From contig CAXXIY010000001.1 of the NCBI GenBank assembly GCA_963675995.2, positions 2,418,001 through 2,482,000 of the forward strand: a stretch of 64,000 nucleotides of DNA, read 5' to 3'. This stretch comes from JAAFHB01 sp963675995. Lineage in GTDB: Bacteria; Bacteroidota; Bacteroidia; Bacteroidales; Prolixibacteraceae. The translations under genes and the position numbers were made by a program. The notes beneath the pieces were generated by a model. The model saw only the letters and a list, made by a program, of their open reading frames with translations, ran no database searches and was not told the origin of the DNA. Positions 28,708 through 38,884 of the stretch are shown one piece after another; the stretch's first letter is position 1, and the number at the start of each line of letters is the position of its first letter.

Positions 28708-31698
28708 CTAAAAGTCAAAGCTGTAATTCGCCGGAATAATCATCTCAAATCGGGTCCCTTCTGCCATACCTTCATGACTTACCAGATCAATTGTGTTTAT
28801 TGTAACTTTTAGTGTATTAATCAAATTATAAATGGCTATTTGTTCCGAAAGGATCTTCAGTCCCTGACTTGTTCCTGTTGATCCAAGTTCTTTTGCTTTA
28901 GCCCGACCAACTCCGTTATCCTCCACACAAACTGAAATAGCCGCTGAATCTTTGTTGTTTATGGTAACCAGGATCTTTCCTATCCCTTCTTTATGCCGGA
29001 TCCCGTGTTTGATCGCATTTTCAACCCAGGTTTGCATCAGCATATTGGGGAGTTCCTTTTCCTGGTTCACATCACTGGCCACTTCGATCTGATATTCCAG
29101 TTTATCGCCAAACCTCATTTTTTCAAGTTCGAGGTATAATTTCACATATTCCAGCTCCTGTTCAATTGACCGGCTTGCCCTGTCGGCATCCCGGAGAGTG
29201 ATGTTCATCAATCGTGAATATTTGGCCAGGAATTTATTAGCCTGCCGCAGATCGGCACTAAAAATAAAGCTCTCAATATTAGCCAAAGCATTTCCCGAAA
29301 AGTGAGGGATGTTCTTTGATCGGACCGATTGGAGGCGTAGTTCGTTTAATCGTTTCTGTTCGGTGAGTTTGCGGATCATTTTCTGTTGCCTGTTCTTCAT
29401 GAAGTAAATAGCCAGGAACGCGATCAGACCACCAAATATTAAAATTTCAATTAGATAGGCCCACCATTTTTGCCACCATGCGCTTTTTATAATTATTCTT
29501 TGCGAGTCGATAACTTCAGACCATTTTTTACCATTGAACGAAGAACGGATCTCCATCGTGTAATAACCAGGATGGAGATTGGTGAAAGTTTGCTGGGTAA
29601 CTTTTGTCGGTTGTGACCATTCATCAGACATCCCTGTCAGCCGGTATTGATAAATGATTTTTTCGGCTTGCGTTTCCGACATGGCAAACATTCTGAACCG
29701 GATGGAATTAAATTCATGGTCACAAATAAGATCTGATCTATTCTCCGATGGAACAGACTGCCAGTCAATGGTATTCTTTGAATAGGAAACAGATGCAAAA
29801 TGCGGTTTTGGAAGGTAATCAGAGTAATGTCGGGCCAGACTGTCGGGTGAAAAGCGCAAGACCTTATCGGTTACAGTGTACCAGATCTTTCCTTCGTTAT
29901 CTTCACAAAACCCATTCTGCCCCCCATCCATGGCAATATACCCGTTTTCGGCTCCAAATTGAAAGGCATCAGCCCTGCCACTGTAATAAAACTGATCGAG
30001 ATTAATCAGAAACATATTTTTTATAGTTGTTACAATCAGCCACGGTTTTTTGATGAAAACGGCTGAGATGCTCCCTTTAATTAAATCAGGGAGAATTTCG
30101 GTTTCACATTTCTCATCCTCGAGGTATAAGCCAACAGGAGTCCCCTTCCAAATATTGCCTTTCGAGTCCTTAACCATGGAAATGACGCCTAAATTTTTCA
30201 CTGAAGGATAGGGCTTGAGAGAGTCGCCATCGAGGATAAACTGCTTACGGAATGATCCGGCGATCACTTTACCCTCGCGGTTTACACAGACGCTTACCAG
30301 GTTATGATCTGAATGAATATTTAGGATGGTTCTCCAGGTCCCTTTTTCAACAATTTCCAGACCTGCAATTTTTCCAAGTATCAACCTGTTGTGGTCTGCG
30401 TCGTCATAAAATGACATCGGAACGTCATTTGTGTACCTGTATCTAAACTTATTTTTATCAATTATCAACATTCCATCAGCCGATGGGATATAAATTCTTC
30501 CCTCCTTATCGCTGATTCCACCCATATAAACGGCTTTGAATTTTGAAGTATCGGCAGGTGGGATATTAAACTCTTTTTGTTTATAAATCCGGATCTGCTC
30601 CTTTTTATTGAGCGACCATACTCCTGTGGAATATCCCCCGAACCACATTGTGCTGTCTGTTCCATTAACTATTGTCCAGACATTGTCGATTGATTTAGAA
30701 ATGTTAAAAATATACTGCTCAAAATCGAGCGTGTACAAATTAAAAATCCCCTCCTCAGTACTTATCCAAAGGTTATTTTCCCTCCCAATAAACAGATGAC
30801 GGGGAAAATTGAGGGAAGCAACGATTTGAGATTGTGAATGGTTGATCGTACACACCTGACGATTTTCGTCTAAAAAAATAAATTGTCCCGACCGATTAAG
30901 AATGAAGGTATTGGGTTCTGCCCAGCCATATAAATATATAGAGATATTTTTAAACACAGGGGTATAATTCCTGAAATCCTTACTGAGGCGGAAAATGGTT
31001 TTGGTAGATTTCTGATAGGCAAAAATGGTAGAGTCAGTGGGATTCATCGCGTAATTATCGAACTGTGCCGGAAGAGGTTGACTTACAAATGTATTTTTTC
31101 TAAAAACCCAGATGCTGTCAGGAGTTAAACAATATCTCGTTTTACCATCGCTGTAGGAAAGAATGATGGGTTTGTTCCCAATTTGCAAGGGTACAATCAA
31201 TTTACGGGTGAAATCATACCTGAAGTGGACAAAATTCGATATATTCCAGCCATCTTTTCTGATGTTAAAAATGTAAAGAGAGGTGTCTGCCGAATTAAGG
31301 AAGCAACTGGCAGTGACGTAGAAACGGTAGTCGCCCGGGATTTTTATATCTTCAAACTTCCAATTTTCAGGATTATCCTCATCATAGGTTAATTTAAAGA
31401 ATTTTGTAACAGAGTTCACAATAAATCCATTGTCTGTTTCCAGGATATTTTGAATGTTGATCCGCTCTCCGTCCTTTGGATCTACAAAATTTTGAAAACG
31501 CTGACCATCAAACCTGCTAAGCCCTCCCTTTGTGCATATCCACAAATATCCTTTACTGTCCTGAACGATGCGGTTCACCTGCGATTGTACCAGCCCATCG
31601 TAGGTGCTGTATTTTTTAAAAGCATAATGCTTATCAAGGTGAGGTTGTGCAAAACCCGACATGGAAATAAGGAGGATAATTAGACTAATTAGTCTCAT
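28708..31698 (-). CDS. Propeller-type LytS-like sensor histidine kinase
   Basis: The 996-residue product has a signal peptide (about 1-17), a two-component-regulator-type beta-propeller region (about 20-670, with the repeat-type motif IVQDSKGYLWICTKGGLSRF), and a Y_Y_Y domain (about 680-740). A transmembrane helix follows at about 750-775. The cytoplasmic part is a His_kinase/HATPase unit of the LytS type: phosphoacceptor His in NIPHFSGNAL near 799, and NAIKHGI plus VEDNGVGR in the ATPase. The usual NPHFLFN box reads I-P-H-F-S-G-N here. It would sense an extracellular ligand, perhaps a glycan, and pass phosphate to the LytTR regulator downstream. Confidence 0.92.
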   Translation of the reverse strand: MRLISLIILLISMSGFAQPHLDKHYAFKKYSTYDGLVQSQVNRIVQDSKGYLWICTKGGLSRFDGQRFQNFVDPKDGERINIQNILETDNGFIVNSVTKFFKLTYDEDNPENWKFEDIKIPGDYRFYVTASCFLNSADTSLYIFNIRKDGWNISNFVHFRYDFTRKLIVPLQIGNKPIILSYSDGKTRYCLTPDSIWVFRKNTFVSQPLPAQFDNYAMNPTDSTIFAYQKSTKTIFRLSKDFRNYTPVFKNISIYLYGWAEPNTFILNRSGQFIFLDENRQVCTINHSQSQIVASLNFPRHLFIGRENNLWISTEEGIFNLYTLDFEQYIFNISKSIDNVWTIVNGTDSTMWFGGYSTGVWSLNKKEQIRIYKQKEFNIPPADTSKFKAVYMGGISDKEGRIYIPSADGMLIIDKNKFRYRYTNDVPMSFYDDADHNRLILGKIAGLEIVEKGTWRTILNIHSDHNLVSVCVNREGKVIAGSFRKQFILDGDSLKPYPSVKNLGVISMVKDSKGNIWKGTPVGLYLEDEKCETEILPDLIKGSISAVFIKKPWLIVTTIKNMFLINLDQFYYSGRADAFQFGAENGYIAMDGGQNGFCEDNEGKIWYTVTDKVLRFSPDSLARHYSDYLPKPHFASVSYSKNTIDWQSVPSENRSDLICDHEFNSIRFRMFAMSETQAEKIIYQYRLTGMSDEWSQPTKVTQQTFTNLHPGYYTMEIRSSFNGKKWSEVIDSQRIIIKSAWWQKWWAYLIEILIFGGLIAFLAIYFMKNRQQKMIRKLTEQKRLNELRLQSVRSKNIPHFSGNALANIESFIFSADLRQANKFLAKYSRLMNITLRDADRASRSIEQELEYVKLYLELEKMRFGDKLEYQIEVASDVNQEKELPNMLMQTWVENAIKHGIRHKEGIGKILVTINNKDSAAISVCVEDNGVGRAKAKELGSTGTSQGLKILSEQIAIYNLINTLKVTINTIDLVSHEGMAEGTRFEMIIPANYSFDF

Positions 31699-31777
31699 AA
31701 AAGGGAAAGAGGTATTAGTGAGTTAATTGGAAAGATTGAATATTTGTTGTTGAAATTAATTGTATAAAATTGTGAAT

Positions 31778-32649
31778 TTAGTACGAAAAATCAAAACTGT
31801 AATTCATCGGAATAACCATCTCAAATCGGGTCCCTTCGGGTAATCCTTCCTGATTGATCAGATCAAAAGTATTTATCGTAACTTTTAGCGTATCAATCAA
31901 TTTGTAAATGGCTATTTGTTCCGAAAGGATTATCAATCCCTGATTTGTTCCTGTTGTTCCAGGTTCTTTTGCTTTTCCCCTCCCAATTCCTTATTCCACC
32001 CGTATCAATTGTTCGGAGGCTAATGTTGTCAGCGGTTGGCATCTTAAAGTCTACAGATTTAGAAATCTTAATTTGGTTCTTTTTGTCTAACGTCCATACC
32101 CCTGTTAAAAATCCATCGACCCCATTTTACCTTCAGGAGCACAGGCCAAAGGCCACACATTGTCAACAGATTGGGTGATATTAAACGTGTACTGCTCAAA
32201 ATTCAACTGGAATATGTTGAAAAGCCCTTCTTCGGTACCTACCCAAAGGTTACTCTCCTTTCCACATAACAGGATGCGTAGATTTGCAGCCGCTAAAATT
32301 ATTTCCGGCCTTGAGTTATTGATAAGACAGATTGACGCTTCTTATTCATGAAAACAATGGCTGAATTGACAGTAAATCCATCGGTTGTTTCTGTGATATT
32401 TTGGATGTTTAACTGCTCCCCATCCTCTGTATCCACAAAATTCTGAAAATTCTGACCATCAAACCTGCTAAGCCCCCCTTTAGTGCAATTCCACAGATCA
32501 CCTTTATTGTCCTGAACAATCCGGTTCACCTGCGATTGTACCAACCCATCGTAGGTGGTATAATGTTTGAAGGTAAAATGCTTTTAAACATGCGGTTGTG
32601 CCACACCTGACAAGGAAAGAAGTAACATTAAAAGTGCAGGCAGCCGCAT
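31778..32649 (-). pseudogene. Decayed, internally deleted duplicate of the adjacent sensor kinase
   Basis: The start (signal peptide at 32649 onward, MRLPALLMLL) and the end (P-x-N-Y-S-F-D-F near 31778) both match the intact kinase next door. Only short pieces lie between: the first propeller repeat (32299-32540), part of a middle propeller (about 31986-32290) and the last part of the ATPase (31778-31985). The kinase core, transmembrane helix and most propeller blades are missing. An early stop follows QPHV at about 32585, and the pieces are in different frames. Confidence 0.85.
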
Positions 32650-33026
32650 AAAAGTATTCTCTTTCAAGTTGGTTTTTACAAAAGCGAAAATTTAAGGCCG
32701 GTAAAATCATTTTTTCCTGTTTTGATGAATATGTGCCAGTTCATGCAGAAATCAGATAGGTTAGTGCATCAATCTGTTCCATTGGTGAAATAGCACATAG
32801 GGACTGTTTTGTGCTTTGTAATATGTCATAATTTTAAGGCTGTAAATCATTTAGTCAAGTCTCGAAATGAGAAATTTGGCGGCTGTGATTCAGAATATTC
32901 TTAAAATTAATACTAAACATAAATCCTTCTAAAATTATGTGTAAAGGCCAATTTGTTTTGCCCATAGAGACAAAGAAATACACTCTTGCCTACATTTTAT
33001 TTTCAGTTTTAAACAGAAACATTTTT
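32650..33026. other. Upstream region of the T9SS-linked operon
   Basis: Non-coding. A stretch at about 32735-32840 (CAGTTC, then GCAGAAA, ending TAATATGTCATAATTTTAAG) resembles 38068-38167 downstream of the same operon (ending TTATATTCCATAATTTTAG). This may be a duplicated control region. No canonical TAnnTTTG is seen. Confidence 0.35.
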
Positions 33027-34955
33027 ATGAAACCATTGATCCATTCAGTCGGGATTGGATTGCTTTATATACTGTTGCTGTTTTATAATAGCATGGTCTA
33101 TTCCCAAACCCCCGTGGCCAGTTATCCGTTTAACGGCAATGCAAACGATGCAAGTGGGAATGGCAATAATGGTGTATTAACAGGAGCAACCTCCAATCCG
33201 GTTCTGACTGCTGACCGGTTTGGGAATCCGAATAGTGCATACGAGTTTGGCGGATACTTCAATAAAAACTGGATAAGGGTACCCAATAGCAGCAGCTTAA
33301 AGTTCAACAGTCAGATGTCGGTCTCCTTATGGTTTAACCAATGTTCATTTTCAGGGATGGATGGCTGGGGGCAATTTGTCCCAAATGGATACCATATTTT
33401 ATTCAGCAAGGCTGGAGATGGGATCTCTGTAAATCCGGGATTTGATGCCGGAATATATACTGATTCGAACAACTTACTTCAGCTCTACTTTGGGAATACG
33501 AATGAGCGCGGTCTTGGATCACGGAATTTTGACGCATCCAGTTACGTAAACTGTTTTGATACGTGTGAATGGATCCATTTTGTGGTTGTGGTTAATAACG
33601 ACAAATTGCAGATGTACTTTAACGGGCGAAAAACTTTAGATCAATCAATCAATCCTGCTGATTTTACAAATGCCAATACCCAGGACCTTTATATAGGTAG
33701 TATGGATGGCGGTTCATGGTATCCTTTCAAAGGCAAGATTGATGATGTAAACATTTACAACGTTGCATTAACCCAGGCCCAGGTGACTACTTTAATGGGC
33801 AGCTACCGAAGTCCGCTGGCGGTCAATAATACCATTACCCTGGATAGCCTGGTTTCCAATATGGCCTGTGGATCAAATAATGGCAGTATTTTAATTTACC
33901 CCAACAAAGACAATGCCCCTTACCAATTTTCGATCGATGGGGGGAGCACCTATCAAGCATCGGGTATTTTTCCCAGGCTTGGTTTGGGAAAGTATAGTGT
34001 GAGAATAAAAACCATTTGTAACCAATTAGATACAGTAATCAATATCGGTAGCTCAATCAATATCACAAAAACAATCACAGTCTGCCAGGGGCAAAATTAT
34101 CTGGGCCACTCTGCAACCGGAAAATATGTTGATAATCTAAAGACGGCCAAAGGTTGCGATTCAATCATTACCACAAACCTAACCGTTAACCCCAGGCCTG
34201 TCGCGAATTTCTCAGTTCTGCCCGGTGTGGTTTCGATTGTGAAACCTGAGGTCTCCTTTACTGATAAATCTACGGGCGCGCCCCCTTTAACCTGGCGATG
34301 GTCGTTAGGGAACGGAGATATCTCCTATCTGCAGAATTTTAACTATACTTATAAAGACTCGGGCAAATACAAGGTGACGCTTTTGGTGAAAAATCTGTTT
34401 GGATGTGCCGATTCAATGACGACCCGCCTAATCGTTCAACCAGCTTTTTCAATTTACATCCCCAATGCTTTTACCCCTAATGGCGATGGGTTCAACGATA
34501 CTTTCGGACCGGTGACAAAGGGTGTCAGTTCGCTTGAGATGAGTATCAGCGACCGCAATGGCCGGATTGTCCATCAGATTGATCAGGTAAACGGAAGGTG
34601 GGACGGGTTGATGCCTTCGGGGAGTGCAGCGCCCCATGGCGTTTATTTCTACCGCTTAAAAGCGTTTGGATATGATGAGCTCGAATATACACGTCAGGGG
34701 AATGTGAACCTTTACAGGGAACAGGTTAACCTGGTCCCTAATCCGGTTAAATCTTCGGCTGTTTTAAACTTAAGCGGGATGCTGACGGGTGAGAAAACCA
34801 TCTCAGTTCGCAGTGTCTCAGGCAATCTGATCAGGGTATTTAATACGGCTGAGGAAGTCGTTTACCTTGATTTTACTGCTTTAAATTCTGGACTCTTTTT
34901 TCTCAAAGCCTCAGATTCTTCCCGGTACATTGATGTTAAATTCATTAAAGAATAA
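33027..34955 (+). CDS. LamG/PKD surface protein with gliding-type and T9SS sorting regions
   Basis: The 642-residue product has a signal peptide (about 1-28, ending MVYSQ) and a laminin-G/concanavalin-like domain (about 30-255, VASYPFNGNANDASGNGNNG). A linker with Cys pairs, a PKD domain (about 389-460), the CHU_C gliding-type region (AFTPNGDGFNDTF near 480) and a terminal type-A-like sorting domain (NLVPNPVKSS near 568) complete it. It should be exported by the type IX system and held at the surface, probably binding carbohydrate. The frame extends upstream to 32937, but the ATG at 33027 starts the signal peptide. It leads the operon with the OmpA and PorP/SprF genes. Confidence 0.88.
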   Translation: MKPLIHSVGIGLLYILLLFYNSMVYSQTPVASYPFNGNANDASGNGNNGVLTGATSNPVLTADRFGNPNSAYEFGGYFNKNWIRVPNSSSLKFNSQMSVSLWFNQCSFSGMDGWGQFVPNGYHILFSKAGDGISVNPGFDAGIYTDSNNLLQLYFGNTNERGLGSRNFDASSYVNCFDTCEWIHFVVVVNNDKLQMYFNGRKTLDQSINPADFTNANTQDLYIGSMDGGSWYPFKGKIDDVNIYNVALTQAQVTTLMGSYRSPLAVNNTITLDSLVSNMACGSNNGSILIYPNKDNAPYQFSIDGGSTYQASGIFPRLGLGKYSVRIKTICNQLDTVINIGSSINITKTITVCQGQNYLGHSATGKYVDNLKTAKGCDSIITTNLTVNPRPVANFSVLPGVVSIVKPEVSFTDKSTGAPPLTWRWSLGNGDISYLQNFNYTYKDSGKYKVTLLVKNLFGCADSMTTRLIVQPAFSIYIPNAFTPNGDGFNDTFGPVTKGVSSLEMSISDRNGRIVHQIDQVNGRWDGLMPSGSAAPHGVYFYRLKAFGYDELEYTRQGNVNLYREQVNLVPNPVKSSAVLNLSGMLTGEKTISVRSVSGNLIRVFNTAEEVVYLDFTALNSGLFFLKASDSSRYIDVKFIKE

Positions 34956-34960
34956 TAGCT

Positions 34961-36964
34961 ATGAATAAAATAATCATTCAAACTATATTTATCCTTGCTA
35001 TTGTTTGTCAGAACTACAATGGTTACGGTCAATACAAAAACGTGATCATGGGCGATCAGCTTTTTGAAAACAAGCAGTATACTTCAGCTATTGAGCGCTA
35101 TACAAAAGCGCTTAGTAATTTTGAAGGTGAAATGACACAACGTAACGAAATTATTTTTCATCTGGCTGAATGCTTCAGGATCATCAACAACACAAGGAAG
35201 GCAGAGTATAACTATCAGCTTTTAATCAGGAACAAATATGCCGACAAGAAGCCAATCGTTTATCGCAATTATGGTGATGTACTGGTTGTTCAGGGAAAAT
35301 ATTCAGATGCATTAACTGCCTTCAGTCAGTACCTTGCCAAAGTTCCGGGTGACCCCCTTGCTCTGGTAGGCAAAGCTTCGTGCGAACTTGGTTTACATGA
35401 AACCCCTGACCTTACAAACTGGGCTATTTCGAATGTTCGTGAAATTAACTCCACCTACGATGATTTCTCAGCTGTTTATGGAGACGAGAAATTCAAAACA
35501 GTCATATTCTCTTCCAACAGAAAAGGGACGACGGGTAAAGATCTGGATAACTGGACGAACGGATATTTCTCCGATCTTTTTGTCGCCTCAAAAACAAAAG
35601 GGGAGAGTTATAATGGTCCGGTATTGGCCGACCTGTCGGGTCTGGTGGATACCAAAGCCAACGAGGGGGCTGCAATGTTGGATAACGGATTTAAGAAAAT
35701 CTTTTTCACGCGGTGCGAAAAGATGCACAAGGGGACTGAATATTGTCAGATACTTCAGGCGGATAGAAAAGGGACCGGATGGGCAGAGCCAATTGTTATT
35801 TTTAAAGATACACTTGGAAATGTGGGGCATCCGGCTATAACTACAGATGGTCTTACCATGATTTTTTCTTCGAGCCGACCCGGTGGGGCGGGAGGGAAGG
35901 ATCTCTGGAAAACAACCCGTTCATCGTTGCAAAAGCCCTTTGGAGCTGCACAAAACCTTGGAGCAACAATTAATACTATCGGTGATGAGCTATTTCCCTC
36001 TCTGTTTACAGACTCTGTTTTGTATTTTGCTTCGAACGGCAGGATCGGTCTGGGGGGATTGGACATTTACCGGGTCACGCTTGGGAAAAACGGGTTCTCC
36101 GAAGTGGAACGCCTGCCACAACCCATCAACTCATCTGCCGATGATTTTGCCATCAGCTTCGAGGGAAACAGGCTACGCGGTTTTTTCACATCGCGAAGGG
36201 CCGGAGGTAAGGGGGGCGATGATATCTACACCTTTAAAAAGATTGAACGTAAAGTGTCGATCATCGGGTCTGTCAGGGATGAGGTAACCCAAAAGCCAAT
36301 CCCTAAGCTGCTCGTCAGCGCAACAGATGGGAAAGGGGATACTATTCATGTAACAACTGACAATTCTGGCTTATTCAACATTATAAATGAGCAACTTAAA
36401 AAAGAGACCAATTATGACTTTGTCTTCTCCAAAGAAAATTATTTCACTAAGAAAAGAGAAGTGTCGATTGGTAAAATCAAACGTGATACCATTTGTCAGG
36501 TCAATATAGCTTTGCAACCCATTCCTGATCAACCGATTGTACTTCCGGATATCTATTACGAACTGAATAAGTGGGACCTGCGCCCGCAATACCAGGATTC
36601 GCTTATGCTCCTTGTCAATATCCTCAAAGATAACCCCGCAATTGTGATTGAACTGGCTTCACATACCGATTCGAGGGCATCAACCGAATATAATGACACC
36701 CTTTCGTTGAAACGGGCTGAAACTGTGGTGGCATTCCTGACAGAAAAAGGAGTTAACCGGGGGAGATTAATTGCTAAAGGTTATGGCGAGCGGATACCAA
36801 GGGTATTAACGACGCCAGTCATCCGCGATGGCTTCCGGTTTGAAAGCGGAACCATTCTGACCGAAGCGTATATCCTATCGATTCCGGATACGAAGAAAAG
36901 GGAGGCTGCTTACCAGTTAAATCGCAGGACAGAGTTTTCAGTAATCCGAAAAAGTCAAAAATGA
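34961..36964 (+). CDS. PorE-like OmpA protein with TPR, propeller and CRD domains
   Basis: The 667-residue product has a signal peptide (about 1-24), TPR-like helices (25-155), PD40/WD40-like propeller repeats (about 165-425, FSSNRKGTTGKDLDNW, IFSSSRPGGAGGKDLW), a carboxypeptidase-regulatory-like domain (about 430-515), and a C-terminal OmpA domain from about 530 (IYYELNKWDL, ASHTDSR, NRRTEF). This is the domain order of PorE, the T9SS outer-membrane/peptidoglycan linker. It begins 5 nt after the surface protein stop and overlaps the PorP/SprF gene by 4 nt. Confidence 0.92.
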   Translation: MNKIIIQTIFILAIVCQNYNGYGQYKNVIMGDQLFENKQYTSAIERYTKALSNFEGEMTQRNEIIFHLAECFRIINNTRKAEYNYQLLIRNKYADKKPIVYRNYGDVLVVQGKYSDALTAFSQYLAKVPGDPLALVGKASCELGLHETPDLTNWAISNVREINSTYDDFSAVYGDEKFKTVIFSSNRKGTTGKDLDNWTNGYFSDLFVASKTKGESYNGPVLADLSGLVDTKANEGAAMLDNGFKKIFFTRCEKMHKGTEYCQILQADRKGTGWAEPIVIFKDTLGNVGHPAITTDGLTMIFSSSRPGGAGGKDLWKTTRSSLQKPFGAAQNLGATINTIGDELFPSLFTDSVLYFASNGRIGLGGLDIYRVTLGKNGFSEVERLPQPINSSADDFAISFEGNRLRGFFTSRRAGGKGGDDIYTFKKIERKVSIIGSVRDEVTQKPIPKLLVSATDGKGDTIHVTTDNSGLFNIINEQLKKETNYDFVFSKENYFTKKREVSIGKIKRDTICQVNIALQPIPDQPIVLPDIYYELNKWDLRPQYQDSLMLLVNILKDNPAIVIELASHTDSRASTEYNDTLSLKRAETVVAFLTEKGVNRGRLIAKGYGERIPRVLTTPVIRDGFRFESGTILTEAYILSIPDTKKREAAYQLNRRTEFSVIRKSQK

Positions 36965-37911
36965 TGAGAAAGATATATCTACTACCCCTATTTTTACTAT
37001 TCGTTATTCAGGGCGTGGCCCAGGTTCAGTTAACCCAATATTTTCTGGATGAAACCCTTTATAATCCTGCTTTTGCGGGCGCAAATGATGCTGTCTGTAC
37101 AAGCAGTTACCTACGGAATCAGTGGATGGGGCTGACCGATACAAAAGGGAATAAGATTGCGCCATTGTCAGGAGTTTTCAATTTCCATGCACCTGTTTAC
37201 AGTTTAAATGGTGGGATTGGGATGAATGTGGTTTACGACAAAACAGGTTTTGAACAAACCCTCGGGGTTAAGTTTAATTACGCATATCATGTTCCTTTCA
37301 ATGACGATAATAACCTGCTTGGAATTGGGATTGGAGTCTCGGTATTCAATAAAACCATTGATTTTAGTCAATTAATCCTCGAACAACCCAACGATCCTCT
37401 GTTTCAATCCGCAAAAAAAGAGAGCGGGATCATCCCTGATCTTGATTTGGGTATTCATTACCAACAATATAAAAAGATATACGCCGGAATTTCAGCCGTT
37501 AATCTGATGGAATCCTCGGCTAATATTGGTGGTGTCCATTACGCTCAAAAGCGGAACTTTTATTTAACGGGGGGATTTTATGCAAAGCTGATTGATGAAC
37601 GGAACAGCGTATTGTACCTCATCCCATCATTACTTGTCAAATCCAACCTGACCAACGTGCAGGCAGATATTAATGCAAGGATCGAATACAATAACCGTTT
37701 CTGGGGTGGTGTTTCGTGGCGGTATCAGGATGCGTTGGCAGTTATGGCAGGGCTTAATCTGAATGGATTTAGGATTGGTGCTTCTTACGATCTCCCAACC
37801 AGCTATTTATCAAAGGGCTCCAACGGAAGTGTTGAATTCTTCATTGGTTATTGTCATTCCATCGGGCCTAAAATTAAAAAGAGTTGCAATTACAATACAA
37901 GGTATTTATGA
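36961..37911 (+). CDS. PorP/SprF family type IX secretion membrane protein
   Basis: The 316-residue product has a signal peptide (about 1-21, ending GVAQ), then the family motifs QLTQYFLDETLYNPAFAGA and YLRNQWMGL, and a barrel made of alternating strands (GGVSWRYQDALAVMAGLNL). PorP/SprF proteins are outer-membrane partners that, when encoded beside a surface protein, are needed for its secretion or attachment in characterised Bacteroidetes. The start overlaps the stop of the OmpA gene (ATGA), which implies translational coupling. Confidence 0.93.
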   Translation: MMRKIYLLPLFLLFVIQGVAQVQLTQYFLDETLYNPAFAGANDAVCTSSYLRNQWMGLTDTKGNKIAPLSGVFNFHAPVYSLNGGIGMNVVYDKTGFEQTLGVKFNYAYHVPFNDDNNLLGIGIGVSVFNKTIDFSQLILEQPNDPLFQSAKKESGIIPDLDLGIHYQQYKKIYAGISAVNLMESSANIGGVHYAQKRNFYLTGGFYAKLIDERNSVLYLIPSLLVKSNLTNVQADINARIEYNNRFWGGVSWRYQDALAVMAGLNLNGFRIGASYDLPTSYLSKGSNGSVEFFIGYCHSIGPKIKKSCNYNTRYL

Positions 37912-38884
37912 CTGACAAATATTAGGAGTGTGATGTGAAAAGGACTTTAGCCTTGTCCAGACTTGTAGTATTAAAGGTCATCTCTTTACATCCCAGTCAA
38001 ATATAGGAAGACCATCGAGTTTTAAAAGATTGTAAAATTATAACTAAACTAATTGGTAAATATTCGTCAGTTCGTGAAGTGAATTGCCCAATCCTTGCAG
38101 AAAATTGCCATGTTCGTGAAACGCTCTTATGTGCTGGTTTTATAAGAGGTTATATTCCATAATTTTAGAGGGAAATTGTGGGATATCTAAATTAGATTCG
38201 AATGAAAAAGACAGTTCTTTCAGAGACCGATACTACGGATCGTCCCTTGGATGAAAACCATTTGACTGAATCACCTACTTCAAAGACGACCTACGTCTGG
38301 ACCTGCTTTAACGGGATTAAATTATTTGTTCCCTATATCAGCATTACCAATTTCCCCAAAAAAGGCCCTTCCCCAACCCTCCCCAGCCGGAGACGGTGAC
38401 TGAAAGACAGTTGCTCAAACACCCGGATATAATGCCCTGAAGGGTGGAGGCCCGATTCTCCAATCCCCCATCGCTTATCCTTTTCACAACTCTGATCCGG
38501 ATGATTATCCTGTTTCATGTACGAATAGTTGATTTGATTTAACTTACCAAATTTATTTGTACCCTCTCCTTTGGGGTGTCAGATTTTTCAGTGCATATCA
38601 AAATCATGGAGTGGAAATCCAGCATTAAAGGACAATCGTGTATGAGAAAACAGGAATAAAAAACAGAAATCTGACCAGAATCAGGAATAAGAACCAATAC
38701 TGAACCAGGAACAGGAACAACAAAAAACCTGTTGAAAAAACAAGGAAGAAACTCCAGAATGAAGAAAAAATGCAGGAAATATTTAAACATTAAAGAACAA
38801 ATCAGGAATTAATTCTATGTTTGTCCACTATTCTACAAATTAGTATCAATCCTGTCAAGCTATTTTAGGGAAGGTCAAAGGTCA
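37912..38884. other. Long intergenic stretch at the edge of the accessory island
   Basis: No supported gene. A 65-codon frame at 38202-38399 has no recognisable features. Positions about 38600-38790 are purine-biased, with repeated CAGGAA-like words. This is probably old debris between the T9SS operon and the island. Confidence 0.45.

Noticed and set aside
38202..38399. 65-codon frame after the T9SS operon
   Set aside because: Composition and motifs give no support, and the reading frame crosses what looks like non-coding debris.
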